A stretch of 64,000 bases of DNA from Meconema thalassinum (GCA_946902985.2 OX336388.2:1384553723-1384617722), one strand, 5' to 3'; shown: positions 21,390 to 33,365, numbered from the stretch's first letter. The notes: generated by a model from the letters alone, not told the origin. A program made the numbers and translations.

Positions 21390-22540
21390 AAATATCCCCC
21401 CCCCCCTGGGGCTCATGACTTGTGAGACGTGGGTTGGTGACCACGGGACCCCAGCTGAGTCCGGCATTGCTTCCACTTACTTGTGCCGTTCTCCACTCCG
21501 TTTTCTTTCGTGACCTCTCTTGGTCAACTCTTGTTCTCTTCCGACACCGATGGTATTAGGGTATCCGAGACCTAGGGAGTTGCTTCCTTTTCCACATTAA
21601 TTGGCCCTTCCGTCATCTTTCCTGATACCTCATTCTTTTAGGGATCAACCTTCTTTCTCTTTTCATTATACTGTATTTCATGTTCTCTTTAAGATTCCCG
21701 CACTGCTTTGTTAATTAGCTCCCCATGCACCTAAATTGCATTTTGTGAGTATTTTGAATCTCAACTTCAATTTGTAATTATTTTCAATCCAAATTGCATT
21801 TTGTAAGTATTTTCGACCTAAACTCCATTTTGTAAGTATTTTCAATCTAAATTGCATTTTGTAAGTATTTTCAATTCCAATTGCATTTTGTAAGTATTTT
21901 GAATTTCAATTGCATCTTGTGAGTATTTAAAATCTAGTTGAGCATTTTCAATCTAAATTGCATTTTGTAAGTATTTTGAATTCCAATTGCATTTTGTAAG
22001 TATTTTGAATTTCAATTGCATCTTGTGAGTATTTTAAATCTAGTTGAGTATTTTCAATCTAAATTGCGTTTTGTAAGTATTTTCAATTCCAATTGCATTT
22101 TTGAATTTCAATTGCATCTTGTGAGTATTTTAAATCTAGATGAGCATTTTCAATCTAAATTGCATCTTGTAAGTATTTTGAATCTAAATTGCATTTTGTA
22201 TGTATTTTGAATTTCAATTGTATTTTGTGAGTCTTTCGAATCTACATAGCATCTTTTAAGAATTTGAACCTAAGCTACATTTTCTGCGTACTTTTCATTC
22301 CAATTTTCTTGTGTGAGAAATTTCCATCTAAATTACTTTTTGTATGTATTTCCACTCTACATTTTGTAAGTCTTTTTAATCTAAGTTCTATTTTTGAAAG
22401 TATTTTCACTCTACCTTAGTTTTCGTTATGGTTTCCGATTCATTATCATTTTCGCTATCACCCAAACCATTAGGGTCCGATAACCTAGATGTTAGGACCC
22501 TTAAAACAACAATTATCTTCATCATCATCATCAAAATATC
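21390..22540 (+). mobile_element. LINE/SINE 3'-UTR-like repeat enclosing a minisatellite
   Basis: The segment 21405-21700 (GGCTCATGACTTGTGAGACG, TTGGTCAACTCTTGTTCT and CCGACACCGATGGTATTAGG) resembles a dispersed 3'-end repeat I recall from insect LINEs. The matching end at 22480-22540 (GATAACCTAGATGTTAGG, AAAACAACAAT and an (ATC)n tail) lies on the other side of the AT-rich minisatellite. The array has thus probably grown inside the element. Confidence 0.5.
21722..22405 (+). repeat. AT-rich minisatellite, unit about 29 bp
   Basis: The repeated unit is close to AATCTAAATTGCATTTTG plus TAAGTATTTTC, with variants TTCCAATTGC and TTTCAATTGCATC. There is a higher-order pattern: a composite of three to four units containing GCATCTTGTGAGTATTT and AAATCTAGWTGAG recurs near 21913, 22019 and 22114. 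The short frame across it is an artefact of the repeat. Confidence 0.9.
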
Positions 22541-23660
22541 CCATCATGAAACTTAACAAAAGCTCATTATTCGTGCATTTAAAAATCATGCTATAAACCA
22601 ATTCTGATAAAAATTGTGACTCATCGAAATTATCTAATGCATCAATCATGACGAAAGAGAAAACCTATTTTACTTTTTAGGTGTACAAGAAGAAAGTAGA
22701 TTTCAGTGAACGAGCAAGCTTTATTTTGATCACCAGTACTTCCATCAAAAATAATTTAATTTTAAACAGAAGATTGGGACGGGGAACATTAAAAATTTCT
22801 GTGGATAATTGAGTAGGATGACATCTACAAAGAAACAAGACTTTATTCTTCCCAATCCCAATCCTAAATCCAAATTCACACTCGACTGAATACACTGCCA
22901 ACGCACAGGTTATCAGGCAGAATTCACACACTCACATGTACACGCTGCATGTTACTAAATGCAGGAACAACAAATACAGCCGTGGGCACCTTAAAGCAGG
23001 TGCCATATTAAAGTAACACCCTGTATACCAAGATATGACTAGCAAGTTGTACTTTTCCTTCCCCTTAGGAGTATATTAAGCGTTGGACTTTGTTTCTAGT
23101 CCTCCATAATCACGTTTTAAAAGCATTAGTCGCCGTCTAGCTCGGAATTAAAAAGGGAAACGATAAATGACTGGAAGAGAGAAGGCGGGAAAACAAAGGA
23201 AGGAGGTCCAGACCATTAAAAAGTAGAACAAAGCCCGTTATTACGGGAAGTCTATATCCGCACAGCAAGGGATGAAAAGAAATAGCGCACTGAAAAAGAA
23301 ACACTGACGGACAAGAGGCATAAATCTCCAACTAGTGTGCTGCATTGATTGTTGGAATGTAAATGTTCTACCTTATGACACACCGATGCTTAAAAGATAT
23401 GAACATCACACCTACACTTAATGGTTTCACTAAAATATATACGCCCAAATTACTCATACATCTCGAATGGCTGGGTAAGATTCTCACCCGTTACGCCCAA
23501 GGTTGTGATATCGAAACCAGGCACAGTTAGTTTACATTTGAGGGTACTTAAATGAGAGGAAACTTTGTGGGTAAATTTACTGACATAATTCCGGAATCCT
23601 GGCGTCTCTAAAGCTATAGTAGTTAAAAGGGACGTAAAATGTACGTAATTACTATTATTA
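22541..23660. other. Unassigned region
   Basis: I see no recognisable element or gene in this stretch. The frames are short and without motifs. It ends in an AAT-type microsatellite (23648-23675). Confidence 0.4.
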
Positions 23661-23689
23661 TTATTATTAATAATACTATTCTTCTTCTT

Positions 23690-24250
23690 CTTTCTTCGAT
23701 TCGGCCAACTAGGGACCACGTCAGTTCAACTGTCTCTTCTTCCGAGCTCTAACTACCGCCCAGTGTTCCCTCATTCGTCTCCGGTGTTGTTCTTTTCTCT
23801 CTTGGGACCACGCCTTCCCTGTCTTCAGCTTCGGCTTTTCCTGGAAACCTTTGTGCGTACGTAGTTTTTCCTGAAGTGGAACACGCTCCTGGATATCTTT
23901 AGGGGAAATTTCCATTTCACGTAGATCTTTCTCAACTTCCGTAAACCATGCCCCTTTGGTTTCCTTATCTTGAAAGTACGTCAATATCCGTTTTGATATC
24001 CTGCCTGGGCTCATTTGTGTCTCGTGGCTATAAAAGGCAATCCTTCTTTGTCGTATCGTGTCACTGATCTTCTCCACGTGCTTGTACAATTCGTGGTTGT
24101 GACGCCTTCTGAACTCGCTGTTTTATTTGATGGGACCCAGGATTTTCCTCAGAATCTTCCTTTCTCTAGCCTCTAGTTTTTCCATTAGACCTTTCTTGTT
24201 CATTATTAGAGTCTCAGCCGCATACAGAGCCTCTGGTCGAATAACAGTGC
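23690..24250 (-). pseudogene. 5'-truncated RTE-like LINE, C-terminal fragment D
   Basis: Minus strand. The frame reads CTVIRPEALYAAETL and ERKILRKILGPIK, then one in-frame TAA (near 24124), then ELYKHVEKISDTIRQRR up to a stop at 23721. This is the post-RT C-terminal region seen in LINE A (32.3-33.0 kb) and LINE E (33.5-34.2 kb). A GAA-rich then TAA-rich tail follows on the left. The 5' end is cut at the long trinucleotide repeat. Confidence 0.8.
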
Positions 24251-24261
24251 AATTAATAATA

Positions 24262-24262
24262 C

Positions 24263-24347
<85 letters not shown>
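24262..24347. repeat. Head-to-head (TAA)n/(TTA)n microsatellite
   Basis: About 14 AAT repeats switch near 24307 to about 13 ATT repeats, making a nearly perfect inverted repeat of some 85 bases. In single-stranded form it could fold into one long hairpin. It marks the truncated end of LINE D. Confidence 0.95.
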
Positions 24348-24348
<1 letters not shown>

Positions 24349-24469
24349 TGTTTCTGATATCGACATATCAATGAAATACCCAAAGCGAAACAGAAGAAAA
24401 CAGAAGTTTCTTGCTTTCATTTGAATAATCGCCAACCAAACGTGAAACTGAATATGAATTGCTAATAAT

Positions 24470-24802
24470 GAAATGAAAATCCACAGCCTGCTTCCAGTCT
24501 CCGACCGGGTCAGGAATGGAATGAATGAAGCCCCCATCTAGCAGCGTGGATATGGACTGTGCCGGCTGCCGAGGCCTGACGCACTCCTCTGGGTCAATGA
24601 TTAAATGAATGACAGATGAAATGAAATGATAGTGGAGAATGTTGCTGGAATGAAATTTTGACAGGGAAAACCGGAGTACCCGGAGAAAAACCTGTCTGCC
24701 TCCGTTTTGTCCAGCACAGATCTCACATGGAGTGACCGGGATTTGAACCACGGACCCAGTGGTGAGAGGCCGGCGTGCTGCCGCCTAAGCCACGGAGGAC
24801 CC
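24470..24802 (-). mobile_element. tRNA-derived SINE, family S1, copy b
   Basis: This is a complete minus-orientation copy bounded by a perfect 14 bp duplication, GAATTGCTAATAAT, at 24456-24469 and 24803-24816. The head reads TGGCTTAGGCGG (A box) and GGTTCAAATCC (B box) on the minus strand. It is the best-preserved of the three S1 copies. Confidence 0.93.
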
Positions 24803-24809
24803 GAATTGC

Positions 24810-24810
<1 letters not shown>

Positions 24811-24842
<32 letters not shown>

Positions 24843-24880
24843 CAATAAAAATAAAATAATAATAATAATAATAATAATAA
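24811..24880 (+). repeat. (AAT)n microsatellite
   Basis: AAT repeats with an AAC/AAA interruption run up to the target site of LINE A. The 3' tail of LINE A at 33070-33080 is similar in sequence. Confidence 0.9.
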
Positions 24881-24890
24881 TACGCTCGCA

Positions 24891-27262
24891 TTCAATACTC
24901 AACTTGAGCGCATGATGGAAGAGACGATCATAGAATCACTACCCCCAGGCACCAGTCGATAGACTGGACCCACCTGATCATCGGATTCTGGGAGATCAGG
25001 GACACCATGCGGAGAAGAATCGGAGCTTCTCAAGAACTCTTCATACTCTCAAGACCAGACGCAAACATTTTGTTGGCACGCTTAACGTTGACACCCTCAC
25101 TAAGACGGGTAAGCTAAAGCAACTTCTCAACACCTTGGAAAAATTTGAATTAAAAATCACTGCGCTCCAGGAGACACGCTTCACGGACAAAGAACACTTC
25201 AACACAGGGAATTTCCGAATCTACAAGGGAAAACCTGCCATAAAAATTAATGACAACTTACCTCTCCTGGGAACAGGATTCGCCGTACACAATTTTGTGC
25301 TTGATTCGATCATCGACTTTACTTCTCCAAACGAAAGTCTCTCTTTACTATCAGTAAAATCATCTAATAAAGCTTACACGCTGATCAATGTGCACGCCCC
25401 CACAAATCAACACAATAAAACTGATCCTGAAACCATGGACAAATTCTGGGAAACTTTGGAAGAAACAACCAATAGCATACCAAGTCACCATGGGAAAATT
25501 TTATTAGGTGATTTTAACGCACAGTTAGGGAAAGAAAGGACATTCAAGGCTACCACAGGCCCTCATACTAAACACAAACGTACCAACAAAAATGGGGAAA
25601 GATTAATTGACTTCTGTAGAAACTTTGGACTTAAAATCATGAGCACCCAATTTCAAAAACCTGCACATAAATTGACCACATGGAGATCACTCAGTCTTAA
25701 ACAGGGTGAGTACCAAATTGACCATGTCGCAATCTCCAAGAAAAACATAAAGGAAATTTTGAACGTCAGGGCTCGTAAAGGCGTCTTTGAATCAGAACAT
25801 TATCTTTTCCAAATAAAGACAAAATTCCAACCAAATAGAAGACAATAACGCCCACCCAAAAATTTCAGACCAGATCCAGAATATCTGAAACTCCACAAGG
25901 AGGAAATCATTTTGCAAATCAATCAGGAGGAATCAACAGACTGGATGATACTAACGGGGAGAATTCAGGATGCCATGAAGCTAGGACAACCACCTCGCTC
26001 CAGAAAACATCGCTGGTGGAACACAATTTGCGATCAAGCAGTTGGCAATCGCATAATGGCTTGGAAAAAATTCACAGTAGCCAAACAAAGGAAAACTGGG
26101 AGAACTTTCTTACCACTCAAAAACAGGCCTCAAAAATAATTAGGAAAGAAAAACGAAGGTATGACAACAACGGACTCCACGAAATCCAGCAGGATTTCAC
26201 CAAAAATAATACTAGAAATTTCTACAAGACATTAAGAGAAAATCTACGGGGATACCAAGCACCCAGTCTGTGCTTCAAAAGACACGACGGCTCATTGGAA
26301 ACTAACTCCAAAAATGATTGCAAACTATTAGCCCAATATTTTAACTCTCTTCTTAACTGTGAACCACCTCTAGTAAAACTTGACTTCTCTCCTACGGTAT
26401 TCATAGACTTGGACTCGCAAGCCCCCGACATTGAAGAAATTACGGAGATAATCCGACAACTCAAAAACAACAAAGCACCAAGGGAAGATGGGATCATCGC
26501 TGAACTCTGGAAACTGAATGATCCCACACTGACGCGGAAACTCCATTCCATAATTTCAGATATTTGGACAATGGAGCAATTACCAGATGACTGGAAATGC
26601 GCTTTGATTCACCCGTTGCACAAAAAGGGCGACAAGACGGACATCAACAATTATAGAGGAATTTCCCTGCTCCCGGTTGCTTATAAAATCCTTTCCACAG
26701 CACTTCTGAACGAGTTAGAGACTATCAGGCTGGATTCAGAAAAGGACGATCGTGTGCTGAACAGATCTAGTACCTAAAGACGATCTTACAAATGAGGAAA
26801 TGTAGAAATACCGTGATTGTATTCATCGACTACAGAAAAGCATACGACTCTGTTGACCACGACACCCTCTTTAATGTCATGGATGAATTTGGGATCTATC
26901 GTAAGACACGCTAAATCATAGAACAGACACTTACAGGAACAATATCCAAAGTGAAATTCATGGCCGAAATATCAGATCCCTTCGAAATCAAGACTGGGGT
27001 CCGACAGGAGGATGGACTATCCCCAATCCTCTTCAATATGGTTCTGGAGAGGATAATTAGGGAATGGGAACCTCTTGTAAAGGGCATTCAAATCGGTATT
27101 AAAAAAGAGAACAGAACTAAAGTCAAAAGTCTCGCTTTCGCGGTCGATATTGCAATTATTGTCGCAGACAACAGATCGGAAGCGACTTACGTAGTGGAAA
27201 AGCTCCATGAGATTGCACAAAAGACCGGATTACATATATCTTACGACAAGACCAAATATATG
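24891..27262 (+). mobile_element. RTE-like LINE A, left part
   Basis: LINE A as a whole is bounded by a perfect 12 bp duplication, AATACGCTCGCA, at 24879-24890 and 33080-33091. Its left part ends at about 27262, where LINE B (opposite strand) is inserted; the rest resumes at about 32273. The two parts sum to about 3.2 kb, a full-length RTE-type element. Several lesions show it is dead. Confidence 0.92.
25075..27262 (+). pseudogene. LINE A endonuclease and RT, broken
   Basis: The endonuclease frame (from about 25075: GTLNVDTLTKTGKL, then LQETRF, LGDFNAQLG, YQIDHVAIS and SEHYLF) ends at TAA near 25848. The same frame continues past the stop to about 26090, then shifts into the RT frame (RQLKNNKAPREDGIIAELW, NNYRGISLLPVAYKIL). 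A second shift lies near 26745 and a stop near 26913. The catalytic box reads FAVD instead of FADD, GTC at 27143-27145 replacing an Asp codon, so the polymerase would be inactive even if the frame were whole. The frame breaks off at KTKYM where LINE B enters. Confidence 0.9.
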
Positions 27263-27733
27263 AATTGTTTTGAATTTGAATTTGAATTTATTCATAAAGA
27301 AATGCCACTGAGGCTAAAGAGCCCGTTTATGTAACGTATACAATGTTCTGGCCTGAGATTTTGTAATAAGAAACTAAACCTAGCTTAATAACTAACAGAG
27401 CAAAATATAGAATACACTTATTATTAAATAAACCAATTAGCAAACATTTTATACAAGATGAATAATGCAAATTAGAATATAATAAATAAACAAATAACCT
27501 ACATAATGTATTATTAAATCTATTGGATAAATATAGTACGTTAAAAAAGGACTACATTCTTTATATGAATTATGATTTGATATATTATTGAAACAAGTAC
27601 ATGAGCGACATGATTACGCGAACTACTATCAATTCCACGGAAGTTGTATTTTGGATATTACAAATATTATAAAAAGCTGTATGGCACGGATATATTTCAA
27701 AAAATTTTGTATGAACTATTTATATTACGTGGT

Positions 27734-30711
27734 TTACGAATTCAACAACTGAGGTGTTTCGTATTCCTTCATGAATCTTGACATTAGGTATTTCTTGAGT
27801 TGTGTAGTGTTAACAGAGTTTGTAAATGAGTGAAGATGGAATGTATTAAAGAGCCGTGAAGCTGTGCAAAGGAATGATTTATTGTATTTAGTTGTACGTT
27901 GGACGAGAATCTGTAGAGTGGAATCAGTAAATCTATTTCCTCTGTTGTGGACGGAGTTCATTGGTTTAAACATATTATAGAGATAACCAGGGGTTTTTGT
28001 ACACAATATTTTCTGGGTTAGGAGAGCAATTGACAGCTGTCTACGTTCACGAAGTTTCAACCACTGCATTTGCACATAATAAGGTGTGATGTGTACATCA
28101 CGCCTGACGTCTAAGATGTAACGAACGCATGCATTTTGAACTCTCTGTAATTTTATGATGAGTGTTTCTGATAAATCGTTATACACTACTGATCCATATT
28201 CGATAATAGGGAGTATCAAAGTTTGGATTAAAAGCTTGCGCATTTTTGATGGCGTGTAAGGGATATTCCGCTTCAAGATATGCATTGATGATATAGCTTT
28301 CCTTATTACGGCTGCGGTATGCTCTCCCCAAGATAAAGTTCTATCGAGAATTACTCCTAGGTTGTTCACAGAGTTGCTGTAGGGGATATCACTGTCTAGT
28401 AATTTTATCGGTGGGAGTGAGTTAAGATCGACAGAGTTAAGAAGTTTAGTATAGCCAATGCATATAAGTTGAGTCTTAGAAATGTTTAACTGGAGGTTAT
28501 GGTTTTGGGTCCACTCATGGAGGTGAGCGATGTCTTCGTTGAAAACTTCTATATGGTGAGGAGCATCAGAGGGACTGAAATGGAAGTAGGCCTGAAGGTC
28601 ATCAGCGTACGTATGACAGAGACTGTTTTTGAATATACTGGACATATCATTTATATAAAGCGAGAAGCACAGTGGTCCAAGAACTGACCCTTGGGGTACA
28701 CCACTTCCTACTGATTGCCAATTCGATGAGGAGCCATCGAAGAAGACCACCCTCTGTTGCCGACCTGCTAGGTACGATTCAAACCAGGACAATGCATGCC
28801 GCGATAAACCAATAGAGTGCAGCTTCGCAAGGAGCAACTCATGGCTTACACAATCGAAGGCCTTACTGAGATCAAAGAGGCATAGGATTGTAAGCTGTCG
28901 TTGGTCAATTGCTGAGCGTATGTCGTCGGTTATTTTTAAGAGCGTGGTAGTTGTGCTATGACCTTTCTTAAATCCAGATTGATGAGGATTTAGGATGTGG
29001 AACTCGGTCAAATATTCACACATTTGTTCATGCACTATTCTTTCTAGAACTTTGCTTAGAGCTCAAAGTATGCTGATGGGCCTGAAATCACTGCAAGAAG
29101 CAGGTATTCTCTTCTTAGGCACTGGGCGGATATTCGCACACTTCCAGAGCGTCGGGTATACTCCGTTTTGTAAACAGAAGTTGAACAAGTGTAAAATGGC
29201 AGGCAGGAATATATCGAGGCAATTTGAGAGAAGGGAGATTGGAATGTTGTCCGGACCTTTGGCTTTAGTACGAATAGACCTGATCGCTTTCACTACTTGT
29301 TCTGGGTATATGTACTTGAAGTAGAATTTTTCATGGTTTGGCGGCGGAAGAAGTCTATAATATTCTACGGTCTGGGATATTCTTGTTGTGTTACTGTTGG
29401 GAACTACGTGTAAGTAATGATCGCTCAGCTCGGAGGGGGAAACTGGCATTTGGATATCGGGTGGGGGGCTGGCACCTATTCCAAGGGATTTTGCAGCTCT
29501 CCAGGTTGCTGCAACATTCTCACAGTGTCTGAAGAGGTTATATGTGTACTTTACTGTAGCATTTCTTATCGCTTGTTTTGTGTTATTCCGTAGAATTCTG
29601 AATTTTTCATAGTCGTCTGGAAGTTTTGTCTTTAAAAATTCCTTGCGGGCTCTGTCGCGAATCTTTATCAAGTCTTTAATTGTTCTGTTAAACCATGGAG
29701 TTGAATGGTGTTTAACGTTTACTATCTTCTGAGGGGCATGTTTGTCATACAGAAAGTGGATGTTTTGGTTAAAGAGACTGACCTTTTCGTCTACATTGTT
29801 TGTTTTATAAAACTGATCCCAAGGGAGTAATTCTGCATCCGCACTAAAATCACTTGAATTAAATTTACTAAAGTCACGCACTAGGTATGTCTTGGGTTTT
29901 GCTTTAGGAGCAGATAAGGAAAATACAGCGTACAAGAGGTCATGCGCTGAGAATCCAGGAGCAGGCTCCTGGCCATATTCTATAACAAGATCATTGCAGT
30001 TGGAAGATATTATATCAAGAATGCTATCGCAGGTAGCGGTGTGGAAGGTTTCAGTGAATGGCAAACATTCAAGGTTGCAGGCATTCAACATTTCACGAAT
30101 ACTTTCCGTTTCAAACGTACCACTGCCAAATCTAGCATTTATGTCTCCAACAACGAAAATATATTTATAATTCAGTAAATGTGTGTACATATCGTTCAAG
30201 AATGAGTCTAAATAGCCAGCTTTTAATGGACGGTATACACAAGAAAAGAGTATCTTTAAGTCTGGCAGGGTCATTTCAAGTATTAAATATTCCGGTTTCT
30301 TACTGTATTCACCCGGAGATTTGCTGACGATGTTGCATTTTATAGTGTCCTTAACATAAACGGCAACGCCACCTGAACCTTTGAGAAGTCTATCATTACG
30401 AAAGACGTATCCACTGAGATAAATTGCAGCATCCCCTATTGAGGGCTTAAGAAATGTGTCACTGACTGCTATATGTCGAAAGAACTGTTACCAAAAGTAT
30501 GACGGAATTCAGAAATGTGGGAGGAGTCAACTAGAGATTGTGCGTTGATGTGTGCCACTTTAAGCCTGTTTGCGTTTCTCAAGCTAATGTTTGATAGTAG
30601 TTCAGCCAATACATGTTCATGAGACATAAAGACGAATACCCTGTTAATAACAGAATTAAGAACACACAGAAACAATATATAATATAAACTGTTTTGCAAA
30701 CTTGAGATCAC
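27734..30711 (-). pseudogene. LINE B ORF2, endonuclease/reverse transcriptase with two lesions
   Basis: About 990 codons can be followed. From about 30620 the endonuclease begins (LKVAHINAQSL). A one-base lesion near 30470 shifts the frame at FDI/AVSDTFLKPSIGD. The frame then holds GGVAVYVK, FVVGDINARFG, DSILDIIS and AHDLLYAVF. The RT follows (KAKGPDNIPISLL, SDFRPISIL), interrupted by an in-frame TGA at 29063-29065, then HQSGFKKGHSTTTTLLK, LFDLSKAFDCVSH, GVPQGSVLGPL and the catalytic TYADDLQAYF with YADD at 28598-28609. The C-terminal region runs to a stop at 27734. The catalytic residues are present; only the two lesions prevent a full protein. Confidence 0.9.
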
Positions 30712-31070
30712 TATGGTAATAAAAATAATAAAACAAACGATAAAGTGACCAATAAAAACAATGAATAGCCTAATTTACGTTAAAAACAAAAGAAGGTCTA
30801 GTGAGATATCGAGTATACAGTACCAGAGTAAATTTGAAGTTGATATTAATACCTACAATGCTAGACACAGAGAGAAGAGAAAGGAAATAATTACTTATAT
30901 ACTAGAGCAATGAATCTAATTCTAATTAACTAATAACGTAAATTTGAGTAAGGAAGAAAGAAAACTATTTTAATCTTCCGTGTTTCCAAGTAGCCTCTCC
31001 AGGTTCCATATTTATGTTGAAGAGTTGAAAAGTTGAATCATCATCTGCTGCGCGATTCTCCAAGGGGTCC

Positions 31071-32123
31071 TTACTTCAAGGGTGTTGGGTACCGCTTCTT
31101 CAACGCCTCGAGGTCTCGATTTGTTGTCAGTCTGTTTTTTGTATCACCCACACGTACCATGATAACACCGTCAATGCTCCACGTGTAATTAAGGCCAAAA
31201 TGGTCGATAGTCTGTTTCAGTAGGTCAGTGCGAGCCTTCGTTAAATCTTCCCGTACCGTTATGCCGGTGTTCTTTAGAAACTTCTTCGATTTGAAGAAAG
31301 CATTCCGATCAGCGTAGGACACGAATTTTACAATAATAGGTCACCTTTTATTACTGCCTCGGAAGCCTACACGATGGGACCTATCAATCTTGGATAGCTC
31401 GAGTGGGACGTTAATTTTCCTGGCGACATCTAGAACACATCGATCTGTGTCCTCGCCGGGAATTTCTGGTACCCCGAAAATCCTCAAGCTGTTTCGCCTC
31501 TGGTACATTTCGATACTATCCGTTTTTTCGTGTAATTGCTGCTCGATGCCAGCTATTGCCTCATCCCGCTGTGCGAGTTCAGTTTTCAGTTCCCTTATGA
31601 TGTCCGTATTAAAGTCAATGCTCTCCTTCAGTTTTTCAATGACCTTGTTTGCTACACGTTCTACAAGGTCGTCTAGGAGATCGTTGTTACTTAGCACATT
31701 GGCTAGAGATCGCGACACTGTGGTGTCCAAATTGTATGCACCAAGTTGGGTGCTCAGGGTAGTTGTCGTACACTCTAATAGAGTACGTTGCGGGTCAGTC
31801 TGTCCTTCAACAGTAGCGCTTGCTGATTGTGAGCTTCCACTGGCGTCAACGTCTGTAGTGTGAGTTGCCTGAATTGGTTGGGCAATGTCCATTCTAAAGG
31901 GTGTAATGGGGCTATCTACCGGGGAGCATCGCATTTCGCCACACTCGGGTCTTGAGCTCTTTGCGACGGCAGACCTTGTACTACGAGTACTTGGGGTAGT
32001 TCCTGATTTACCGCCAGGGCTGCGCTGCTGTTCACCATCTGAACAATTGCCTTTGTTGGCAGGACTGCGCACAGATTCTGCATTGCGCTTGGCAGCCTTC
32101 ATTTGTTTCTGTTTCCTACCCAT
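31071..32123 (-). pseudogene. LINE B ORF1, coiled-coil RNA-binding protein with one stop
   Basis: The frame has about 350 codons, and the only lesion I see is an in-frame TGA at 31341-31343, in a context where CGA would be the natural codon (a CpG-to-TpG change). The N-terminal half is basic and Ser/Thr-rich. A likely coiled coil follows (IIRELKTELAQRDEAIAGIE, then a Glu/Gln-rich stretch). Next comes RRNSLRIFGVPEIPGED, the entry to an RRM-like fold, with KIDRSHRVG and, past the stop, KFLKNTGITVREDL. ORF1 proteins of this type bind the LINE RNA as multimers in the ribonucleoprotein. Confidence 0.88.
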
Positions 32124-32272
32124 GTTCTCTTAGAATGCTTTGTATTTTATGAGCTAAATCTTAGAGGCGCACAAACTATCTACGTATTTCGAGGGTAACT
32201 CACGTAAACTGTTGTTGTACAAGATGGATCAGCACAAATTCTTCACTCTTCACCTTCTTTGAACACCTACAC

Positions 32273-33079
32273 AGTCAAGATATGGAGAGAAGGCCAGATA
32301 ATAAATCCCCTTTAAACACCAAATACGATAAAATCGCACAAGTCTGCAGTTTTAAATACCTTGACGAAATTATACAGCCCTCAGGACTTAATCGAATCGC
32401 CAATGAAGACAGAATCACTAAGCTCCAGAAGGCTTACAGGCTAACGTGGGCCCATTACAACAAGAAATGCATTTCGACGAACGCCAAATTACGACATTAT
32501 AAAACAATTATTCTTCCAGAAGCAACATATGCGGCTGAAACAATAGTAATCGATGGTCATTCCAAAATTAGGGAACTGAAAAGCAGGAACGAAAAATTCT
32601 CCGGAAGATCTACGGAGCAATCAACAGAAACGCCATTTGGATGATGAGACCTAGTACTGAACTCTATCAAAACACCATTACGATAACATACGAAATTAGA
32701 AAACGCAGAGCCAAATTTTACACTCACATCCACAGGATGGCCACCTCCAGATTGCCCAAGAAACTACTCGTTATCATAAAACAGAGCAAATGCGGCACAG
32801 CATGGCTTAAAGAGGTACAAAGAGACTTACAAGTTATCAGTACCGGTATACAAGATTTCGAAGACCGAACTGAGTGCCAGACGAAAATCGCGAATGTTAA
32901 GTTCGAACCAGGACCATTACGACAACCTGGAAAAAAGTGGACGGATGAGAGGAAGAGGGAACATTCCGCGAGACTGAAGAGATTTTAGGAGGAGCGGAGG
33001 AGACACACCTCCAAATGACATCATGTGATCCAAGTTTAATCGCTCTCCTGTAGGGGAATTTTCGCTTAAATAAATAATA
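32273..33079 (+). pseudogene. RTE-like LINE A, right part (RT C-terminus and tail)
   Basis: The LINE A frame resumes with ERRPDNKSPLNTKYDKIAQV and VCSFKYLDEIIQPSG, ILPEATYAAETIV. A frameshift lies near 32600, then ELYQNTITITYEIRKRRAKF and DERKREHSARLKRF to a stop at 32986. The short 3' UTR ends in an AAATAAATAATAA tail next to the 12 bp duplication at 33080-33091. This piece supplies the part missing after 27262. Confidence 0.9.
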
Positions 33080-33114
33080 AATACGCTCGCAAAATAATGT
33101 AGCATAGTGGTTCA

Positions 33115-33195
33115 TTGTAACTGTAATCCAAAGAATCTAGGAGTGATCCTTGATCAAAAGCTCTCCTTCAAGCAAGAACTGGCTCTCTCTTCTCA
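33115..33195 (+). pseudogene. Tiny Jockey/CR1-type LINE fragment
   Basis: The bases translate to NPKNLGVILDQKLSFKQELA, the conserved segment that follows the YADD region in Jockey-group reverse transcriptases. Nothing on either side continues it. It lies immediately outside LINE A. Confidence 0.55.
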
Positions 33196-33365
33196 AATTA
33201 CTATTCCAGTTTGTAGGTGTATATTTTACGATTATAAGAATAGTTTAATTCAACAATTTGTATAACAATTTTATTGTTCGTATTGTGTTGAAAACACGTT
33301 GCTGCATTATTGTGTGTGTTAAATAATTCTGTATACCGGTATATTATATTACAATGACATAAAAT

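Larger units (their letters stand above)
27262..32272 (-). mobile_element. CR1/Jockey-group LINE B, near full length, nested in LINE A
   Basis: This two-ORF LINE of about 5.0 kb on the minus strand runs from about 32272 to a (TTCAAA)n-type tail at 27264-27290. It splits the RT frame of LINE A; the junction shows a short duplication around ATATGRA. ORF1 and ORF2 are separated by about 360 bp. The 3' UTR covers 27291-27733. Because it lies inside LINE A, it is the younger of the two. Confidence 0.9.

Noticed and set aside
22016..22210. 64-codon repetitive frame with ILNL and FQSKL repeats
   Set aside because: It is simply the translation of the 29 bp AT-rich minisatellite; the repeat structure explains it fully.
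24123..24383. Frame with poly-Asn and poly-Tyr runs
   Set aside because: The runs are translations of the AAT/ATT microsatellite; only the part left of 24250 belongs to a LINE.
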